DNA of 62,941 nucleotides from the NCBI RefSeq assembly GCF_900108335.1, contig NZ_FNVT01000037.1, positions 1-62,941 on the forward strand, read 5' to 3'. The position numbers and the translations under genes are program-made. Below, in pieces: positions 28,247 through 37,527 of the stretch (its first letter is position 1; each line of letters opens with the position of its first letter). Under the pieces are notes generated by a model, which worked only from the letters and a program-made list of their open reading frames with translations, was not told the DNA's origin and did no database searches. Source of the DNA: Nonomuraea solani. GTDB lineage: Bacteria > Actinomycetota > Actinomycetes > Streptosporangiales > Streptosporangiaceae.

Positions 28247-28514
28247 CAGCCCTCCACGAGCAGACGAGCGCGGGCCGTCCGCACCCGACCTTGGACTTCG
28301 ACTCCGGGGGCGAGGAACCACGGGACAGTCATTGGCGGTACGGGCTGTTCGAGCAGGTCAGGGCGGTGCACGACCATCCGTGTTGACCGGCCTTGCACCG
28401 CCACCGAATCAGATCACCCATGATGGTGATCCGTTTCGGATCAGGTCGTAAGTTCCGTCTTCAAAGCAGTCCGGGCACGCGGCCTGCATCTTGAGTGGTC
28501 TATAGTCACGCCGC

Positions 28515-29204
28515 GTGGGACTAATCTTCAACGCTGTGGGCGGCGAACTCCCGCTGGTGCAACGGGTGTGGTCGGCGAGCTGTAATGCCACGACCAGTTT
28601 TAACTCGGCGGCCAAAGCCTCATCCATGATCGCGTTTGCGCGGGGCGATGACGGATTGACGGTGCACGTGCGCGGACCGGAGACGAGGGGCACATCGCTG
28701 ACTTGCCCGGAGGGCTGGGAGTTTTTCGGCGTGGAGTTTCGGCTTGGTGCTTACCTACCGCTGTACCCGCCCACCGGTCTGACCGACCTCAGGGATGCGT
28801 TGTTGCCGACCCTGCCGGGCGGCCGGATCTTGTTGGACAACCGGGACTGGGAGATGCCGACCGAACAGAACATCGACGTCTTCGTCGACCGGCTGGTGCG
28901 CGCAGGTTTGTTGTACTTTGACCCTCTCGTCGACGAGATCCGGCACGGCGAACGGCCACGCGCCATGTCGGAACGGATCGCGCAGATCCGATTCCGCCGG
29001 GCCGTCGGGATCTCACACCGCAAGCTCGCCAGCATCGAGCAGGCACGGCACGCCGCGCAACTCCTCAGGGCGGGGAGATCGATCGCCGACGTGGTCACCG
29101 CCGGTGGCTATTACGATCAGTCGCAGCTCGCGCGGGCGATGCGGTGGGCGACCGGTCACACCCCGGGCGAGTTGAGGTCCGGTATCCCGTTTCTGGCGTT
29201 GTGA
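28515..29204 (+). CDS. AraC-family transcriptional regulator
   Basis: 229 residues, GTG start. The N-terminal cupin-like sensor domain has strands TSFNSAAKASSMIAFAR, 'GDDGLTVHVRGPETRG' and 'EFFGVEFRLGAYLP'. The C-terminal HTH_18 pair contains 'MSERIAQIRFRRAVGISHRK', then SIADVVTAGGYYDQSQLARA and a final RWATGHTPGELR. The downstream genes on the same strand (a frameshifted RibD-like reductase and an alpha/beta hydrolase) may be its targets. Confidence 0.85.
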   Translation: MGLIFNAVGGELPLVQRVWSASCNATTSFNSAAKASSMIAFARGDDGLTVHVRGPETRGTSLTCPEGWEFFGVEFRLGAYLPLYPPTGLTDLRDALLPTLPGGRILLDNRDWEMPTEQNIDVFVDRLVRAGLLYFDPLVDEIRHGERPRAMSERIAQIRFRRAVGISHRKLASIEQARHAAQLLRAGRSIADVVTAGGYYDQSQLARAMRWATGHTPGELRSGIPFLAL

Positions 29205-29260
29205 TACGGGTTCGGTTCGATACAAGACGGACCGAACAGCCGGATGGTTGACTCCCGGGC

Positions 29261-29804
29261 GTGCGAAAACTGATCGAATACGACTACCTCTCGATCGATG
29301 GGAAAATGTCCGGCGACGCCTGGTGGACCGGGCAGGTGAAGGTCGCCTCCAACGACAACCACTTCGCCTATCAGCTCCGGCCGCTGTCCTCGGCGGTCGG
29401 ACTCGTGCTCGGCCGGGTGGCCTATGAGAGCTTTGCCCAAACCTGGCCGACCATGACCGGCGATGTCGCAGACAAGATCAACTCCTTAACCCAAGCGCGT
29501 CGCCTCCACCACGCTGACCGAGACCACGTGGAACGCGGAGGTACTGGCCGGCGATGCGGTCGAGGCGGTCGCCCAGCTCAAGGAGGCCAGCGACGGCACA
29601 TTGGTGAAGTATGGCAACGGCCCGTTCAGCCGGGCGCTGGTCGAGGCAGGTCTGCTCGACGAGCTGCATCTGAGCATCTCCCCATTCGTCGCTGGATCCG
29701 GTGAGTCGCTGCTGTCCGGCATCCGTACTACCGCCATGGACCTGACGAAAGTAACCGAGCTCGGTAACGGCGCAGTGGTGCTGACCTATATGCCGAGCCG
29801 GTAG
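29261..29804 (+). pseudogene. Dihydrofolate reductase/RibD-like protein with one-base insertion
   Basis: The N-terminus (MRKLIEYDYLSIDGKM, 'AVGLVLGRVAYESFAQTWPT') is a typical DHFR-family/RibD C-domain protein of about 180 residues. At 29488-29489 there is one extra A: the reading TTAACCCAAG must lose one A to give SLPKRVASTTLTETTWNAEV. The C-terminal half then continues perfectly (GTLVKYGNGPFSRALVEAGL, 'DELHLSISPFVAGSGESLL') to the stop at 29804. Apart from this single base the gene is intact, so it is either a very recent pseudogene or a sequencing error. Confidence 0.85.
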
Positions 29805-29825
29805 ACAGCGACGAGGGGAATCGAC

Positions 29826-30593
29826 ATGACTCAAGGTGCATACGCCTCAGTGAACGGCATCGACCTCTACTACGAGGTTCTGGGCGCCGATCAGCCCGGT
29901 CCGCCGCTGATCATGCTGCACGGCGGCGCGTACACGTTCCATCTGAGCTTCGACTCGCTGCTGCCAGCGTTGACCGCTGAGCGGAAGGTGATCGGTGTCG
30001 AGTTGCAGGGGCACGGGCACACCGCCGACAGCGACCGGTCGTTCTCCATCCGGCAGTGCGCCGAGGACGTGATCGCGCTGCTCGATCATCTCGGCGTCGA
30101 GCGGGCCGACTTGTTCGGCTACAGCCTGGGCGGGCTGGTCTCCACTGAGGTCGCCATCTCGGCCCCGGATCGGGTCGGCCGGGTCGTGCTGGCGGCCTCG
30201 CATTTCCGGTCGACCCGATCCGAGGCGTATTACCCCGAGATCACGGCGTTGGAGCTGGATTCGCCTCGGATGCCGACCGAGGAGGAGTCCACGGCGATGA
30301 AACGCGCCTACGACGAGGTGGCGCCGAATCCCGAGGACTTCTTCCCGTTCGTGGTGAAGATCCAGCCGGCAGTGCACGATTTCGAAGGGTGGACCGACGA
30401 ACAGCTGGCCAGGCTGACGATGCCGGTCTTGATCATCATCGGCGACACCGACTTCGTCCGGCTCGAGCACAGCGTCGAGATGAAGCAGCTGCTGCCGAAC
30501 GCGCAACTAGCGATCCTGCCGGGCACGAAGCACCTGCAGGTCATCCGGCCCGACCTGGTGCTGCCGATGGTCACCGCGTTCCTGCGCCAGTGA
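29826..30593 (+). CDS. Alpha/beta hydrolase
   Basis: 255 residues with a GAGGGGAATCGAC ribosome binding region. It has the classical fold: LIMLHGGAYTFHLSFDSL (oxyanion hole HGG), ELQGHGHTADSD, then the nucleophile elbow LFGYSLGG with Ser100. The acid is in LIIIGDTDFV and the catalytic His in LPGTKHLQV. The cap region is about 70 residues and acidic. Substrate is unknown. It follows the RibD-like gene by 21 bp in the same direction, probably as an operon controlled from the AraC gene region. Confidence 0.88.
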   Translation: MTQGAYASVNGIDLYYEVLGADQPGPPLIMLHGGAYTFHLSFDSLLPALTAERKVIGVELQGHGHTADSDRSFSIRQCAEDVIALLDHLGVERADLFGYSLGGLVSTEVAISAPDRVGRVVLAASHFRSTRSEAYYPEITALELDSPRMPTEEESTAMKRAYDEVAPNPEDFFPFVVKIQPAVHDFEGWTDEQLARLTMPVLIIIGDTDFVRLEHSVEMKQLLPNAQLAILPGTKHLQVIRPDLVLPMVTAFLRQ

Positions 30594-30687
30594 TCAGAGC
30601 CAGGCAGGTGCGCCACGGCTGGAGCTGGGCCGGTTTGGTGGACACCTGATCTCTGGGAACCCTGGTTCCCGGAAGAAGGAATCTGCT

Positions 30688-30930
30688 GTGCCGAACAACT
30701 ATCCGCCGGAGTCCCACCAGCAGATGGTGGAGCTGGTGCGCGCGGGACGGACGCCGGGGGAGCTGACCAAGGAGTTCCAGCCCTCCGCGCAGTCGATCCG
30801 TACCTGGGTGCGCCAGGCCGACCTGGATGACGGCCGCCGCCAGGACGGCTCAACCAGCGCCGAGAAGGAGGAACTGACCCGGCTGCGCCGCGAGAACAAG
30901 ATTCTCCGCGAGGAGAATCCCCCACCTAAG
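30688..30930 (+). pseudogene. IS3-family transposase OrfA, truncated
   Basis: The GTG-started frame encodes the HTH protein OrfA: MPNNYPPESHQQMVELVRAG, 'PGELTKEFQPSAQSIRTWVR', then the leucine-zipper stretch EKEELTRLRRENKILREE. At about 30925 the normal ending (a KKAAAWFA-type helix) is replaced by PPPKTPTATIIL, so the end is deleted and OrfB is entirely absent. GGGAACCCTGGTTCCC just upstream (about 30655) is a palindrome that may belong to the element's left end. Confidence 0.75.
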
Positions 30931-31153
30931 ACCCCGACGGCTACGATCATACTTTCGATCATCGCCCAGGGGTGACGCTAGCGTCCGGCGAACCTGAAGC
31001 TGAGTGACTTACCCCAGCTAAAGCAGGACTCTCGGGCACGCGCAAGCAAGTGACAAACTGAGTGACATCGCGGATGAAAACCCCCGCTCACCCAGGCATG
31101 ACCCTGCACACTGCCCAGGGCTCTGACCACCTAGAAGGGACTGTACGGCCACT

Positions 31154-31515
31154 GGCTCTGGCACGAATCCGGTGGTGACGGTGAGTTAGGAGACTAGGAT
31201 CATCTGTCTGAGCAGCGGGAATCCAGCGCGGTCATACATAGTCCTCTTGATCAACTTCGTCTTGGTGTTGACGCCTTCCATGGGGCCATTGCCGTAGGGC
31301 AGGGTGAGCCCGGCGATGACGGCATCGATGTCCTTTTCCAGGCCGTTGGTGTAGCTGTGGAGGGTGGGGAGGTCGTCGGTGCGAACCTGTTGGATCCAGG
31401 CGGGCAGGTTGTGGCCGTGTCGCTCGGTGAGGATGTCGGCGAATTCGCGGACCCGCGTGGCGAGGGCGGTCAGGTCCCGATCCAGTCGAGCAGGGGCCGC
31501 GTGGACGTACGCGGA
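31154..31515 (-). pseudogene. ISL3-family transposase C-terminal fragment with terminal repeat
   Basis: The minus-strand frame ending at TAA 31186-31188 encodes ~105 residues: DLTALATRVREFADILTERH, 'LTLPYGNGPMEGVNTKTKL', then IKRTMYDRAGFPLLRQMIL. This is the same C-terminal DDE block as at the start of the window, but a different element (it has GNGPMEG instead of SNGPTEG). The outer end at 31154 begins GGCTCTGGCAC, like the other copy's terminal repeat. The N-terminal two-thirds are absent. The interval 30931-31153 shows nothing else. Confidence 0.75.
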
Positions 31516-31524
31516 TCGGTGAGG

Positions 31525-32505
31525 TCAGTTGTGGTCCATGGTGATGAGGACACAACCCTGCTTGCGGCCGGAATCGACGCGCCGGTGCGCCTCGGCGGCC
31601 TCCGTGAGCGGGTGGCGCCCGTCGATGACGGGCCTCATCTGGCCGGCCTCGGTGATCTCGGTGAGGAAACGCAGGTCCGTGGCCTTGTCGGTGTTGCGGC
31701 GCAGGCCGGTGAAGGCGATGGCCGCCCGCTTGTCGCCGAACAGTCGCGTCCGGAACGACTGCAGGAAGATGCCGGGCGAGGGGTTGGTGCAGAGATAGAC
31801 GCCGCCGCTCTTCAGCACGCGCCTGCTGCGGGAGAACGTGCTCTTGCCGGCGGCGTCGAAGACGACGTCGTAGGTACGGCCGGGGCGGGTGAAGTCGTCC
31901 TTGGTGTAGTCGATGACCTCGTCGGCGCCCAGCCCTTTGACCAGGTCCAGCTTGGCGGTGCTGCACACCCCGGTGACCCGCGCCCCGAAGTGCTTGGCGA
32001 GCTGCACCGCGGCCGCGCCGACGCTGCCCGCCGCGCCGTTGATGAGGATCTCCTGGCCCTCCCGTAAGCGTGCGTTGTCCCGGAGGAAGGGCAGGGCCGT
32101 CAGCACACCGTCCAGTACGGCGACGGCCTCGGCGTAGTCGAGGCCGGCCGGCATGACCGCCAGCGCCCCGTCCTCGCCGACGCGGACGTACTCGGCGTGG
32201 GCGCCCAAGGCCGGACCCGTGTCACCGAAGACTCGATCGCCCACCGAGAAGCGGGTCACGTCCTTGCCGACCTCCACGATCTCCCCGGCGAACTCGCCGC
32301 CCAGCGTCTTGGCCTTCGGTTTGACGGGACCGGTGAACAGCCGCGCCAAGAAGGGTTCGCCGGCGCGGAAGGTGGTGTCGCTCGCCGTCACCACCGTGGC
32401 GTGGATCTTCACCAGCACGTCCTTGTCGCCGGGAGCGGGGGCGGGCACGTCCTCGACGCTCAGTACCTCGGGGGTGCCGTACTTGCGGTAGGTCACTGCC
32501 TTCAT
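31525..32505 (-). CDS. NAD(P)-dependent quinone oxidoreductase-like (zinc-independent MDR)
   Basis: 326 residues. It is a medium-chain dehydrogenase/reductase: an N-terminal GroES-like domain (MKAVTYRKYGTPEVLSVEDV; LGGEFAGEIVEVGKDVTRFS) and a Rossmann domain with ILINGAAGSVGAAAVQLAKH, then 'GVCSTAKLDLVKGLGADEV'. The zinc-ligand cysteines of alcohol dehydrogenases are missing, which places it with the quinone oxidoreductase/zeta-crystallin group. It transfers hydride from NADPH to quinones or enones. It lies 13 bp downstream of a small XRE regulator gene on the same strand. Confidence 0.9.
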   Translation of the reverse strand: MKAVTYRKYGTPEVLSVEDVPAPAPGDKDVLVKIHATVVTASDTTFRAGEPFLARLFTGPVKPKAKTLGGEFAGEIVEVGKDVTRFSVGDRVFGDTGPALGAHAEYVRVGEDGALAVMPAGLDYAEAVAVLDGVLTALPFLRDNARLREGQEILINGAAGSVGAAAVQLAKHFGARVTGVCSTAKLDLVKGLGADEVIDYTKDDFTRPGRTYDVVFDAAGKSTFSRSRRVLKSGGVYLCTNPSPGIFLQSFRTRLFGDKRAAIAFTGLRRNTDKATDLRFLTEITEAGQMRPVIDGRHPLTEAAEAHRRVDSGRKQGCVLITMDHN

Positions 32506-32518
32506 GGGGTGTCCTTTC

Positions 32519-32746
32519 TCAGGGGAGTTCGCTGTCGGGATACTGAAAGACCTCTTCGAGCGGTACGCCGAACACCCGGGCCAGTTGGAAGGCCATTTCC
32601 AGCGAGGGTGAGTAACGCCCCTGCTCGATGGCGATGATCGTCTGCCGGGTGACGCCGACGCGGGCGGCCAGATCCGCCTGGGTCATCTCGCCGCAGGTGA
32701 ACCGCAGGTAGCGCAGCGAGTTGGTGATCTTGGTGGGCTTGGGCAT
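32519..32746 (-). CDS. Small XRE-family transcriptional regulator
   Basis: 75 residues, ATG 32746. The whole protein is one HTH_3 domain: 'LRYLRFTCGEMTQADLAARV', then GVTRQTIIAIEQGRYSPSLE and FGVPLEEVFQYPDSE. The ATG follows the stop of the upstream membrane-protein gene by two bases, so both are co-transcribed and probably coupled. Pairs of a small YozG-like regulator and a four-helix membrane protein are common in Gram-positive bacteria. It may repress its own operon. Confidence 0.9.
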   Translation of the reverse strand: MPKPTKITNSLRYLRFTCGEMTQADLAARVGVTRQTIIAIEQGRYSPSLEMAFQLARVFGVPLEEVFQYPDSELP

Positions 32747-32748
32747 GG

Positions 32749-33192
32749 TCAGAAACCCCGGCGGTAGGCCACGATCTTGACGATCGAGGAGACCAGCGCG
32801 TCCAGCACGAAGGCCAGATAGAGCGCGTTGGCGATCCAGAAGTGCGCCACCCCCGCCAGGGTCAGCAGGAACGCCCCGCCGACGCCTGTCGCCAGGACGA
32901 AATATCCGGTCTGCGTGGCGTACCGGAGGATGCCGGCGTCCCGTTCGTCGCTGTGCCGCGCCTCCTTGGGCGCGCCGATCAGCATGGTGGTCAGCATGTT
33001 CGCGACGAAGCCCGCTCCGATGGCGATCAGCAGCGGCCGCGCGTAGGAGATCTGCGTGACGTCGGTGCCGGCCAGCCGCCCGAACACGATCACCGCATAG
33101 ATCGCCGGCACCACGAACGCGACCGCCGCGTAGATCCAGGCCCGCTTCTCTTCGTACGACATCTCGGCCCCCGTGTACAGAATCTTTGACAT
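32749..33192 (-). CDS. Four-helix integral membrane protein paired with XRE regulator
   Basis: 147 residues. Four hydrophobic segments are seen: 'IYAAVAFVVPAIYAVIVFG', 'YARPLLIAIGAGFVANMLTT', 'YFVLATGVGGAFLLTLAGVA', 'IANALYLAFVLDALVSSIVK'. The cytoplasmic loop between TM2 and TM3 holds a basic/acidic 'EARHSDERDAGI' motif. ATG 33192 or ATG 33162 could start it. The segment just upstream (33205-33240) is AT-richer and may hold the promoter. Function is unknown beyond the pairing with the downstream regulator. Confidence 0.75.
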   Translation of the reverse strand: MSKILYTGAEMSYEEKRAWIYAAVAFVVPAIYAVIVFGRLAGTDVTQISYARPLLIAIGAGFVANMLTTMLIGAPKEARHSDERDAGILRYATQTGYFVLATGVGGAFLLTLAGVAHFWIANALYLAFVLDALVSSIVKIVAYRRGF

Positions 33193-33248
33193 GTCCCAAA
33201 GTAAAAGACAGCGGACACGATGTCAACGATTCTTAACATCGAAAGGCT

Positions 33249-35735
33249 TCAGCGCACCTTGCGGAGTCTGCAGGCGAAGCACTTGTACGCCTGCTGGCCG
33301 GAGAGGTTGTCGTAGAACCGGTCGTCCAGGAGGGTGTTGGCCGCCTCGTACCGGGGATCGCCGAAGATGTCCCCCACCCTCTGCGCGGGCCCGAACGTGT
33401 TGGGCAGGAAGATCGTGTCGGGCCGGATGCCGGGCTCGATGAGGACCGTGCCGGTCACCGCGCCGCGCGGGCTCTCGACCAGCACCGGGTCACCGTTGGC
33501 GAGTCCGTGCCGGTCGGCGGTGGCGGGGTGGATCTGGACGAGGCGAATGCCGTTGAGCTGTTCGCCGGTATAGGTCCAGTGCGTCACGCCGGCGAAATGC
33601 GCGACGCTCGGGCGCCCGGTCATGCCCATCAGCGGATACTGCCGGTGCACCGTCCCGTCGGCGGGCGTGCCGAGCCGTACCGGATGGGTGAGCGCCTGAG
33701 GGTTGACCGGATTGGCGATGAAGGCGGCGTCATAGGTGAGCGTCGGGTTCCCGCCCGTCACCTCCGGGTGGGTGAAGAAGATGGGCAGCGCGTGGTGGCC
33801 GCTGGGCACGAGCCTGCTCTCCAGCTCGGGCGTGAAGATCTCCGCCTTGCCACTGGGGGTGAGGAAGCGCTTGCCGGCGTTGCCGGGGTCGAGCGAGCGG
33901 GCGGCCTGATACCAGGAGGGGTGGTCGAGGTAGAGGGTGCTCACGCCCGGGTGGCCGGCGGAGGGGCACGGCCAGCGCAGCGGCTCGGTACGGGCGCGCA
34001 TGCGTTCCATCGTCATGCCCCCGGCGCCGGGCGTGTTGGCCACGAAGGTGGCCCACAACTTCTTGTAGTCGTTCCATTCGAGGGGGAACGCGTCCGCCCA
34101 GTAGGACGGTGGGTGGCGCCGGTCGTTGCGGGCGAGCGCGTGCGCCAGCCCGATGAAGATCTCGGTGTCGGAACGTGACTGCCCCACCCTGGGCACGGCG
34201 GCGTCCTGCCAGCGGATGGCGCGGTCGTCGCGGCGCATGTAGACGCCCTCGAACTCCAGCCCGGCGCACACGGGCAGGATGACGTCGGCGTAGTAGGCGG
34301 CCTCCTCCATGAACAGGCCGGTGTAGACGTAGAAGGGCAGCGTCTCGAAGGCCCGCCGGACCTTGGCCGTGTTGGCCGAGCTGATCAGGGGGTTGCCTTC
34401 GGTCATCACGGCCTTGAGGCGGTACGGCCGCCCGCTGATGACGGCCTCCGCGAACGCGTCGGGCCCGACGGGGAGAGCCGGCCCCGGGTCGGGGACGCCG
34501 GTCTTCAGCGGCGGCAGCCCGAGCCCGCCCGGCCAGGTGTTGTGCATGAAGTTGCAGCCGCCGCCGGGCACGCCCACGTTGCCGGTGATCGCGGCCAGCA
34601 TCGCGATGGCCCGGTAGGTGTCGAAGGCGCCGAGCTGGTGGGAGATGCCGGCGTTGCAGAAGATCGCGGCCGGTTTCGCCGTGGCGTACTCCCTGGCGAT
34701 TCTGCGGATCGTGGCGGCCGGAACGCCGGTCACGCCGGCGGCCCACTCCGGCGTGTAGCCCTTGGCGGCCACGTGCTCGCGAAGCTCGTCGAACCCGAGC
34801 ACCCACCGGTCGACGAAGGCGCGGTCGTAGAGCCCTTGGCCGATGACCTCGTGCAGCATTCCGAGGATCAGGGCGAAGTCGGTGTGCGGCTTGGGGGCGA
34901 GCCACTCGTCGGCGAGCGCTCCCGTGGGCGTCCGCCGGGGGTCCACCACGATCAGCCGGGCCCGGGTACGCTGCCGGGCCCGCAACAGGTACGCGAAGGT
35001 GACCGGGTGCGTCTCGGCCTGGTTGGTGCCGAGCATCAGCAGATAGCGCGCGGCTCCGAGGTCCTCCTTGCCGGTCGCGGGGTCGACGCCGTATCCGTTG
35101 GTGAAGTTGCCCAGCCCGAACGTGGCCGCCAGCGCGTTGCCTCCCGCATCGTTGCAGACAGGGCCGACGTCCGTGTCGTTCGGGCTGCCCAGCAGGCTGA
35201 ACAGCCGGTGCGCGAGTGCGCCGGCTCCGCGCGGCATGCGTCCCGTGGTGCGGTTGGCGATCGCCCGCGCCTCGCCCTGGTCCCGGAGCGCCAGGAAGCG
35301 CCGGGCGATGAGGTCGAGTGCCGTGTCCCAGGTCACCGGCTCGAACTGGGAGCCGGGGTCCCCCTTCGCCCCGCCGGTGCGGCGCAGGGGGGTGGTGAGC
35401 CGCAGCGGGTTGTAGGTGAGCTGCGCCATCATCGGCGCCTTGACGCACAGGTTGCCGTCCTGGACGGGGTCCGACCGCTCACCGCGTACGTCGATGACCC
35501 GGCCGGCCTTCATCCGGATCTCCAACCGGCAGTCGCAGTTGCAGAACTGGCAGGCGCCCGCCACGGTCTTGTCCGGCCGCAGGGCGGCGGACCCCTCCAC
35601 GAAATCGGGCATCGAGGGGCCGGACGCGGCCTGCGCGGCGTACGGCACGAGTGTCGGCAACGTGCCCGCGACCGCTCCCGTCCCGCCGAGGACGGCCCCC
35701 CGCAAGATCGACCGGCGTGAGACTGGTTCCTTCAT
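33249..35735 (-). CDS. Molybdopterin-dependent oxidoreductase, catalytic subunit (Tat-exported)
   Basis: 828 residues. The twin-arginine signal (SRRSILRGAVLGGTGAVAG) predicts export. A [4Fe-4S] site is formed by Cys62, Cys65, Cys69 and Cys97 (C-x2-C-x3-C-x27-C). bis-MGD-binding regions follow (LLMLGTNQAETHP; LIVVDPRRTPTG; ANGDPVLVESPRG; LPNTFGPAQR). Cys194 (GPVCNDAGGNAL) is a candidate molybdenum ligand. The protein belongs to the DMSO-reductase superfamily (nitrate, formate, polysulfide and arsenate enzymes). No Fe-S or membrane subunit gene is adjacent. The C-terminus has an additional C-x2-C. The CobW-type gene upstream is 31 bp away, probably in the same operon. Confidence 0.85.
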   Translation of the reverse strand: MKEPVSRRSILRGAVLGGTGAVAGTLPTLVPYAAQAASGPSMPDFVEGSAALRPDKTVAGACQFCNCDCRLEIRMKAGRVIDVRGERSDPVQDGNLCVKAPMMAQLTYNPLRLTTPLRRTGGAKGDPGSQFEPVTWDTALDLIARRFLALRDQGEARAIANRTTGRMPRGAGALAHRLFSLLGSPNDTDVGPVCNDAGGNALAATFGLGNFTNGYGVDPATGKEDLGAARYLLMLGTNQAETHPVTFAYLLRARQRTRARLIVVDPRRTPTGALADEWLAPKPHTDFALILGMLHEVIGQGLYDRAFVDRWVLGFDELREHVAAKGYTPEWAAGVTGVPAATIRRIAREYATAKPAAIFCNAGISHQLGAFDTYRAIAMLAAITGNVGVPGGGCNFMHNTWPGGLGLPPLKTGVPDPGPALPVGPDAFAEAVISGRPYRLKAVMTEGNPLISSANTAKVRRAFETLPFYVYTGLFMEEAAYYADVILPVCAGLEFEGVYMRRDDRAIRWQDAAVPRVGQSRSDTEIFIGLAHALARNDRRHPPSYWADAFPLEWNDYKKLWATFVANTPGAGGMTMERMRARTEPLRWPCPSAGHPGVSTLYLDHPSWYQAARSLDPGNAGKRFLTPSGKAEIFTPELESRLVPSGHHALPIFFTHPEVTGGNPTLTYDAAFIANPVNPQALTHPVRLGTPADGTVHRQYPLMGMTGRPSVAHFAGVTHWTYTGEQLNGIRLVQIHPATADRHGLANGDPVLVESPRGAVTGTVLIEPGIRPDTIFLPNTFGPAQRVGDIFGDPRYEAANTLLDDRFYDNLSGQQAYKCFACRLRKVR

Positions 35736-35766
35736 CGCACGTCCTTCAGACGAGAGGGGCGGTCGT

Positions 35767-36885
35767 TCAGCAGGCGCCGTTGCAGCCGCAGATCTGTGCC
35801 GATGGTTCGGGCGCGGCGAGACGGTACGCGGGTTGCGGGTAGGCCGGTTGGAACGCGCGCTCGCCGCCGCACCGCTCGACCTCGGCGGCGGCGACCTCGG
35901 TGGCCGCCCGGACGGCGGCGGCGATGGCGTCGTCCAGTTGGGTCGGTGCGCATGCGATGCGGGCGTTGATACATGCCTCCGCCTCGGCGAGCGGCCCCGG
36001 GGCAGGACCGTCCGCGACGGGTGCTCCGCCGCTGGAGATCAGGCTGAACCTGGAGAGTACGCCCGGCGCCCGCAGGGTGATCTTCGCGTGCCCGATCGCC
36101 CAGCCCTCGTCCTGGGCGGCCTTGGACAGGTGTTCCAGCAGTGTCCGTGCCCAGAGGTCGCCGTCGAAGCCTCCGGGGGCGCGCACGATGAGGGTCTGGT
36201 TCAGCCAGGCGAGCGCGGCCTCGGCCCTGGCGTAGCGGTTGTAGTCGATCTCCACGTTGCGCGGTGCGGCCGTCTGGCTCATCCAGGTCTTGATGAGCTG
36301 GTCCATGCCCCTTCCGGACTTCGCCGAGTAGCCGGCCACCGTCGCGGACGGATATCTGATGTGCAGCTCGTCCAGCGCGGCCTGGGTCGTCTCCGCGTCG
36401 AGCAGGTCGATCTTGTTCAGGGCGATCACGTCGGCCTCTTCGAGCTGCTTGGCGAAAAGGTAGGAGAGATCGGCGTTCCCGTTGTTCGACGACAGGGCCG
36501 CGAGCCGTTCGGCGTCGACGACGGTCATGAGCGAACCGGCGGTGAAACGGTCTCCGTAGTATCTCCGCAGCGGCCGGAGTACGGTCGCCTGCAGGTCGGC
36601 GCAGCTTCCCACCGCCTCGGCCAGCAGCGTCCCGACACCGTGGTCGTTGATCAGATCCATGGCCACCTTGACGAGATCGTCGAAGCGGCAGCAGAAGCAG
36701 CCGCCGGTGACCTCTCCCGTCTCGGCGGCGGATCGCGCCAGTTGCGTGTCGACGAGTTCGGTGCCCTGATCATTCGTGATCACCGCCACCCGCCGGCCGT
36801 CTTCTCGTAGGCGTCTCGCGGTCTCGAGGAGCGTGGTGGTCTTGCCGGCCCCGAGAAAGCCGCTGATTGTCATGAATTCAATCAT
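35767..36885 (-). CDS. CobW/G3E-family GTPase (metallochaperone)
   Basis: 372 residues from ATG 36885 (GAGG about 9 nt upstream). It has the G3E layout: Walker A ISGFLGAGKTTTLLETARRL, then VAVITNDQGTELVDTQL, the metal-binding GCFCCRFDDL (C-x-C-C), TVVDAERLAAL and ALNKIDLLDAE. A C-terminal CobW_C-like region ends with an unusual Cys cluster C-G-C-N-G-A-C. Such GTPases deliver or insert metals (Zn, Co, Fe). Sitting between an ArsR repressor and a molybdoenzyme, it may help mature that enzyme. Confidence 0.9.
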   Translation of the reverse strand: MIEFMTISGFLGAGKTTTLLETARRLREDGRRVAVITNDQGTELVDTQLARSAAETGEVTGGCFCCRFDDLVKVAMDLINDHGVGTLLAEAVGSCADLQATVLRPLRRYYGDRFTAGSLMTVVDAERLAALSSNNGNADLSYLFAKQLEEADVIALNKIDLLDAETTQAALDELHIRYPSATVAGYSAKSGRGMDQLIKTWMSQTAAPRNVEIDYNRYARAEAALAWLNQTLIVRAPGGFDGDLWARTLLEHLSKAAQDEGWAIGHAKITLRAPGVLSRFSLISSGGAPVADGPAPGPLAEAEACINARIACAPTQLDDAIAAAVRAATEVAAAEVERCGGERAFQPAYPQPAYRLAAPEPSAQICGCNGAC

Positions 36886-36949
36886 CGCCTGCCGCCTCAC
36901 TAACCGATGCTTTTGTCGCACAATAACGACGTGAACCGCGGCCGATCAA

Positions 36950-36983
36950 GCCGTTCAATTAAGCGCCGATCTAATTAAACGAC
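36950..36983. promoter_or_regulatory. AT-rich repeat region between arsR-type and cobW-type genes
   Basis: AATTAA occurs twice (36957-36962 and 36973-36978) within an otherwise GC-rich chromosome, flanked by ATCAAGCCGTTCAAT, which resembles part of an ArsR-type dyad. It lies directly between the ArsR stop and the CobW start and could be an operator or promoter for the CobW-molybdoenzyme genes. This is low-certainty pattern recognition. Confidence 0.3.
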
Positions 36984-36986
36984 GGT

Positions 36987-37364
36987 CTAAGAAATGCCAC
37001 GAGAGCCCTCCCACGCGAGCGCGGCGGTTTCGGCCTGCCGGTCGAGCAGCATCGACAGATCGGCCAGCCTCGCGGCCACCGCCTTGTAATGGATCCAGGT
37101 GCCCTGGCGCCGGCTTTCGACCAGGCCCGCCTTGCGCAGGACCTTCAGATGGTGGGAGATCGTCGGTGCCGCGAGTTCGAAGGCCTTCGTCAGGTCACAA
37201 ACGCAGGGCTCGCCATAGGCGACGATCATCGACAGCAGTTCCAGTCGTACGGGGTCGCCCAGTGCCCTGAACATTTCGGCGAGGTCTGCCGCCTCGTGGC
37301 CGGTCAGCGGCCGGATCGGGGTGGCGGTGGGACAAATCAGAGTGACATCGGACTCCAGCACCAC
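36987..37364 (-). CDS. ArsR/SmtB-family repressor with CVC motif
   Basis: 125 residues, GTG start. The winged-helix ArsR fold is clear: 'DLAEMFRALGDPVRLELLS', then EPCVCDLTKAFELAAPTISH, HLKVLRKAGLVESRRQGTWI and HYKAVAARL. The Cys-Val-Cys in the DNA-recognition helix is the arsenite/antimonite-sensing arrangement of classical ArsR. It is divergent from the PiT phosphate transporter and upstream of the CobW and molybdoenzyme genes on the same strand, so it probably regulates both directions. Confidence 0.88.
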   Translation of the reverse strand: MVLESDVTLICPTATPIRPLTGHEAADLAEMFRALGDPVRLELLSMIVAYGEPCVCDLTKAFELAAPTISHHLKVLRKAGLVESRRQGTWIHYKAVAARLADLSMLLDRQAETAALAWEGSRGIS

Positions 37365-37527
37365 ATCAGAGTGCCAGCCGGCCTTTGCCCCGACAAGCCG
37401 CAGACCGGCCGGCGGTCAAACAAAATTCGAAATCCGTCTATACATGATCGTTCACGGAGTGGAAATTGCCTGTTAATCGAAGCGCCTTTTATCGTCGGCG
37501 GCACGTCCAGTGGATCGGAGGCGTCCC

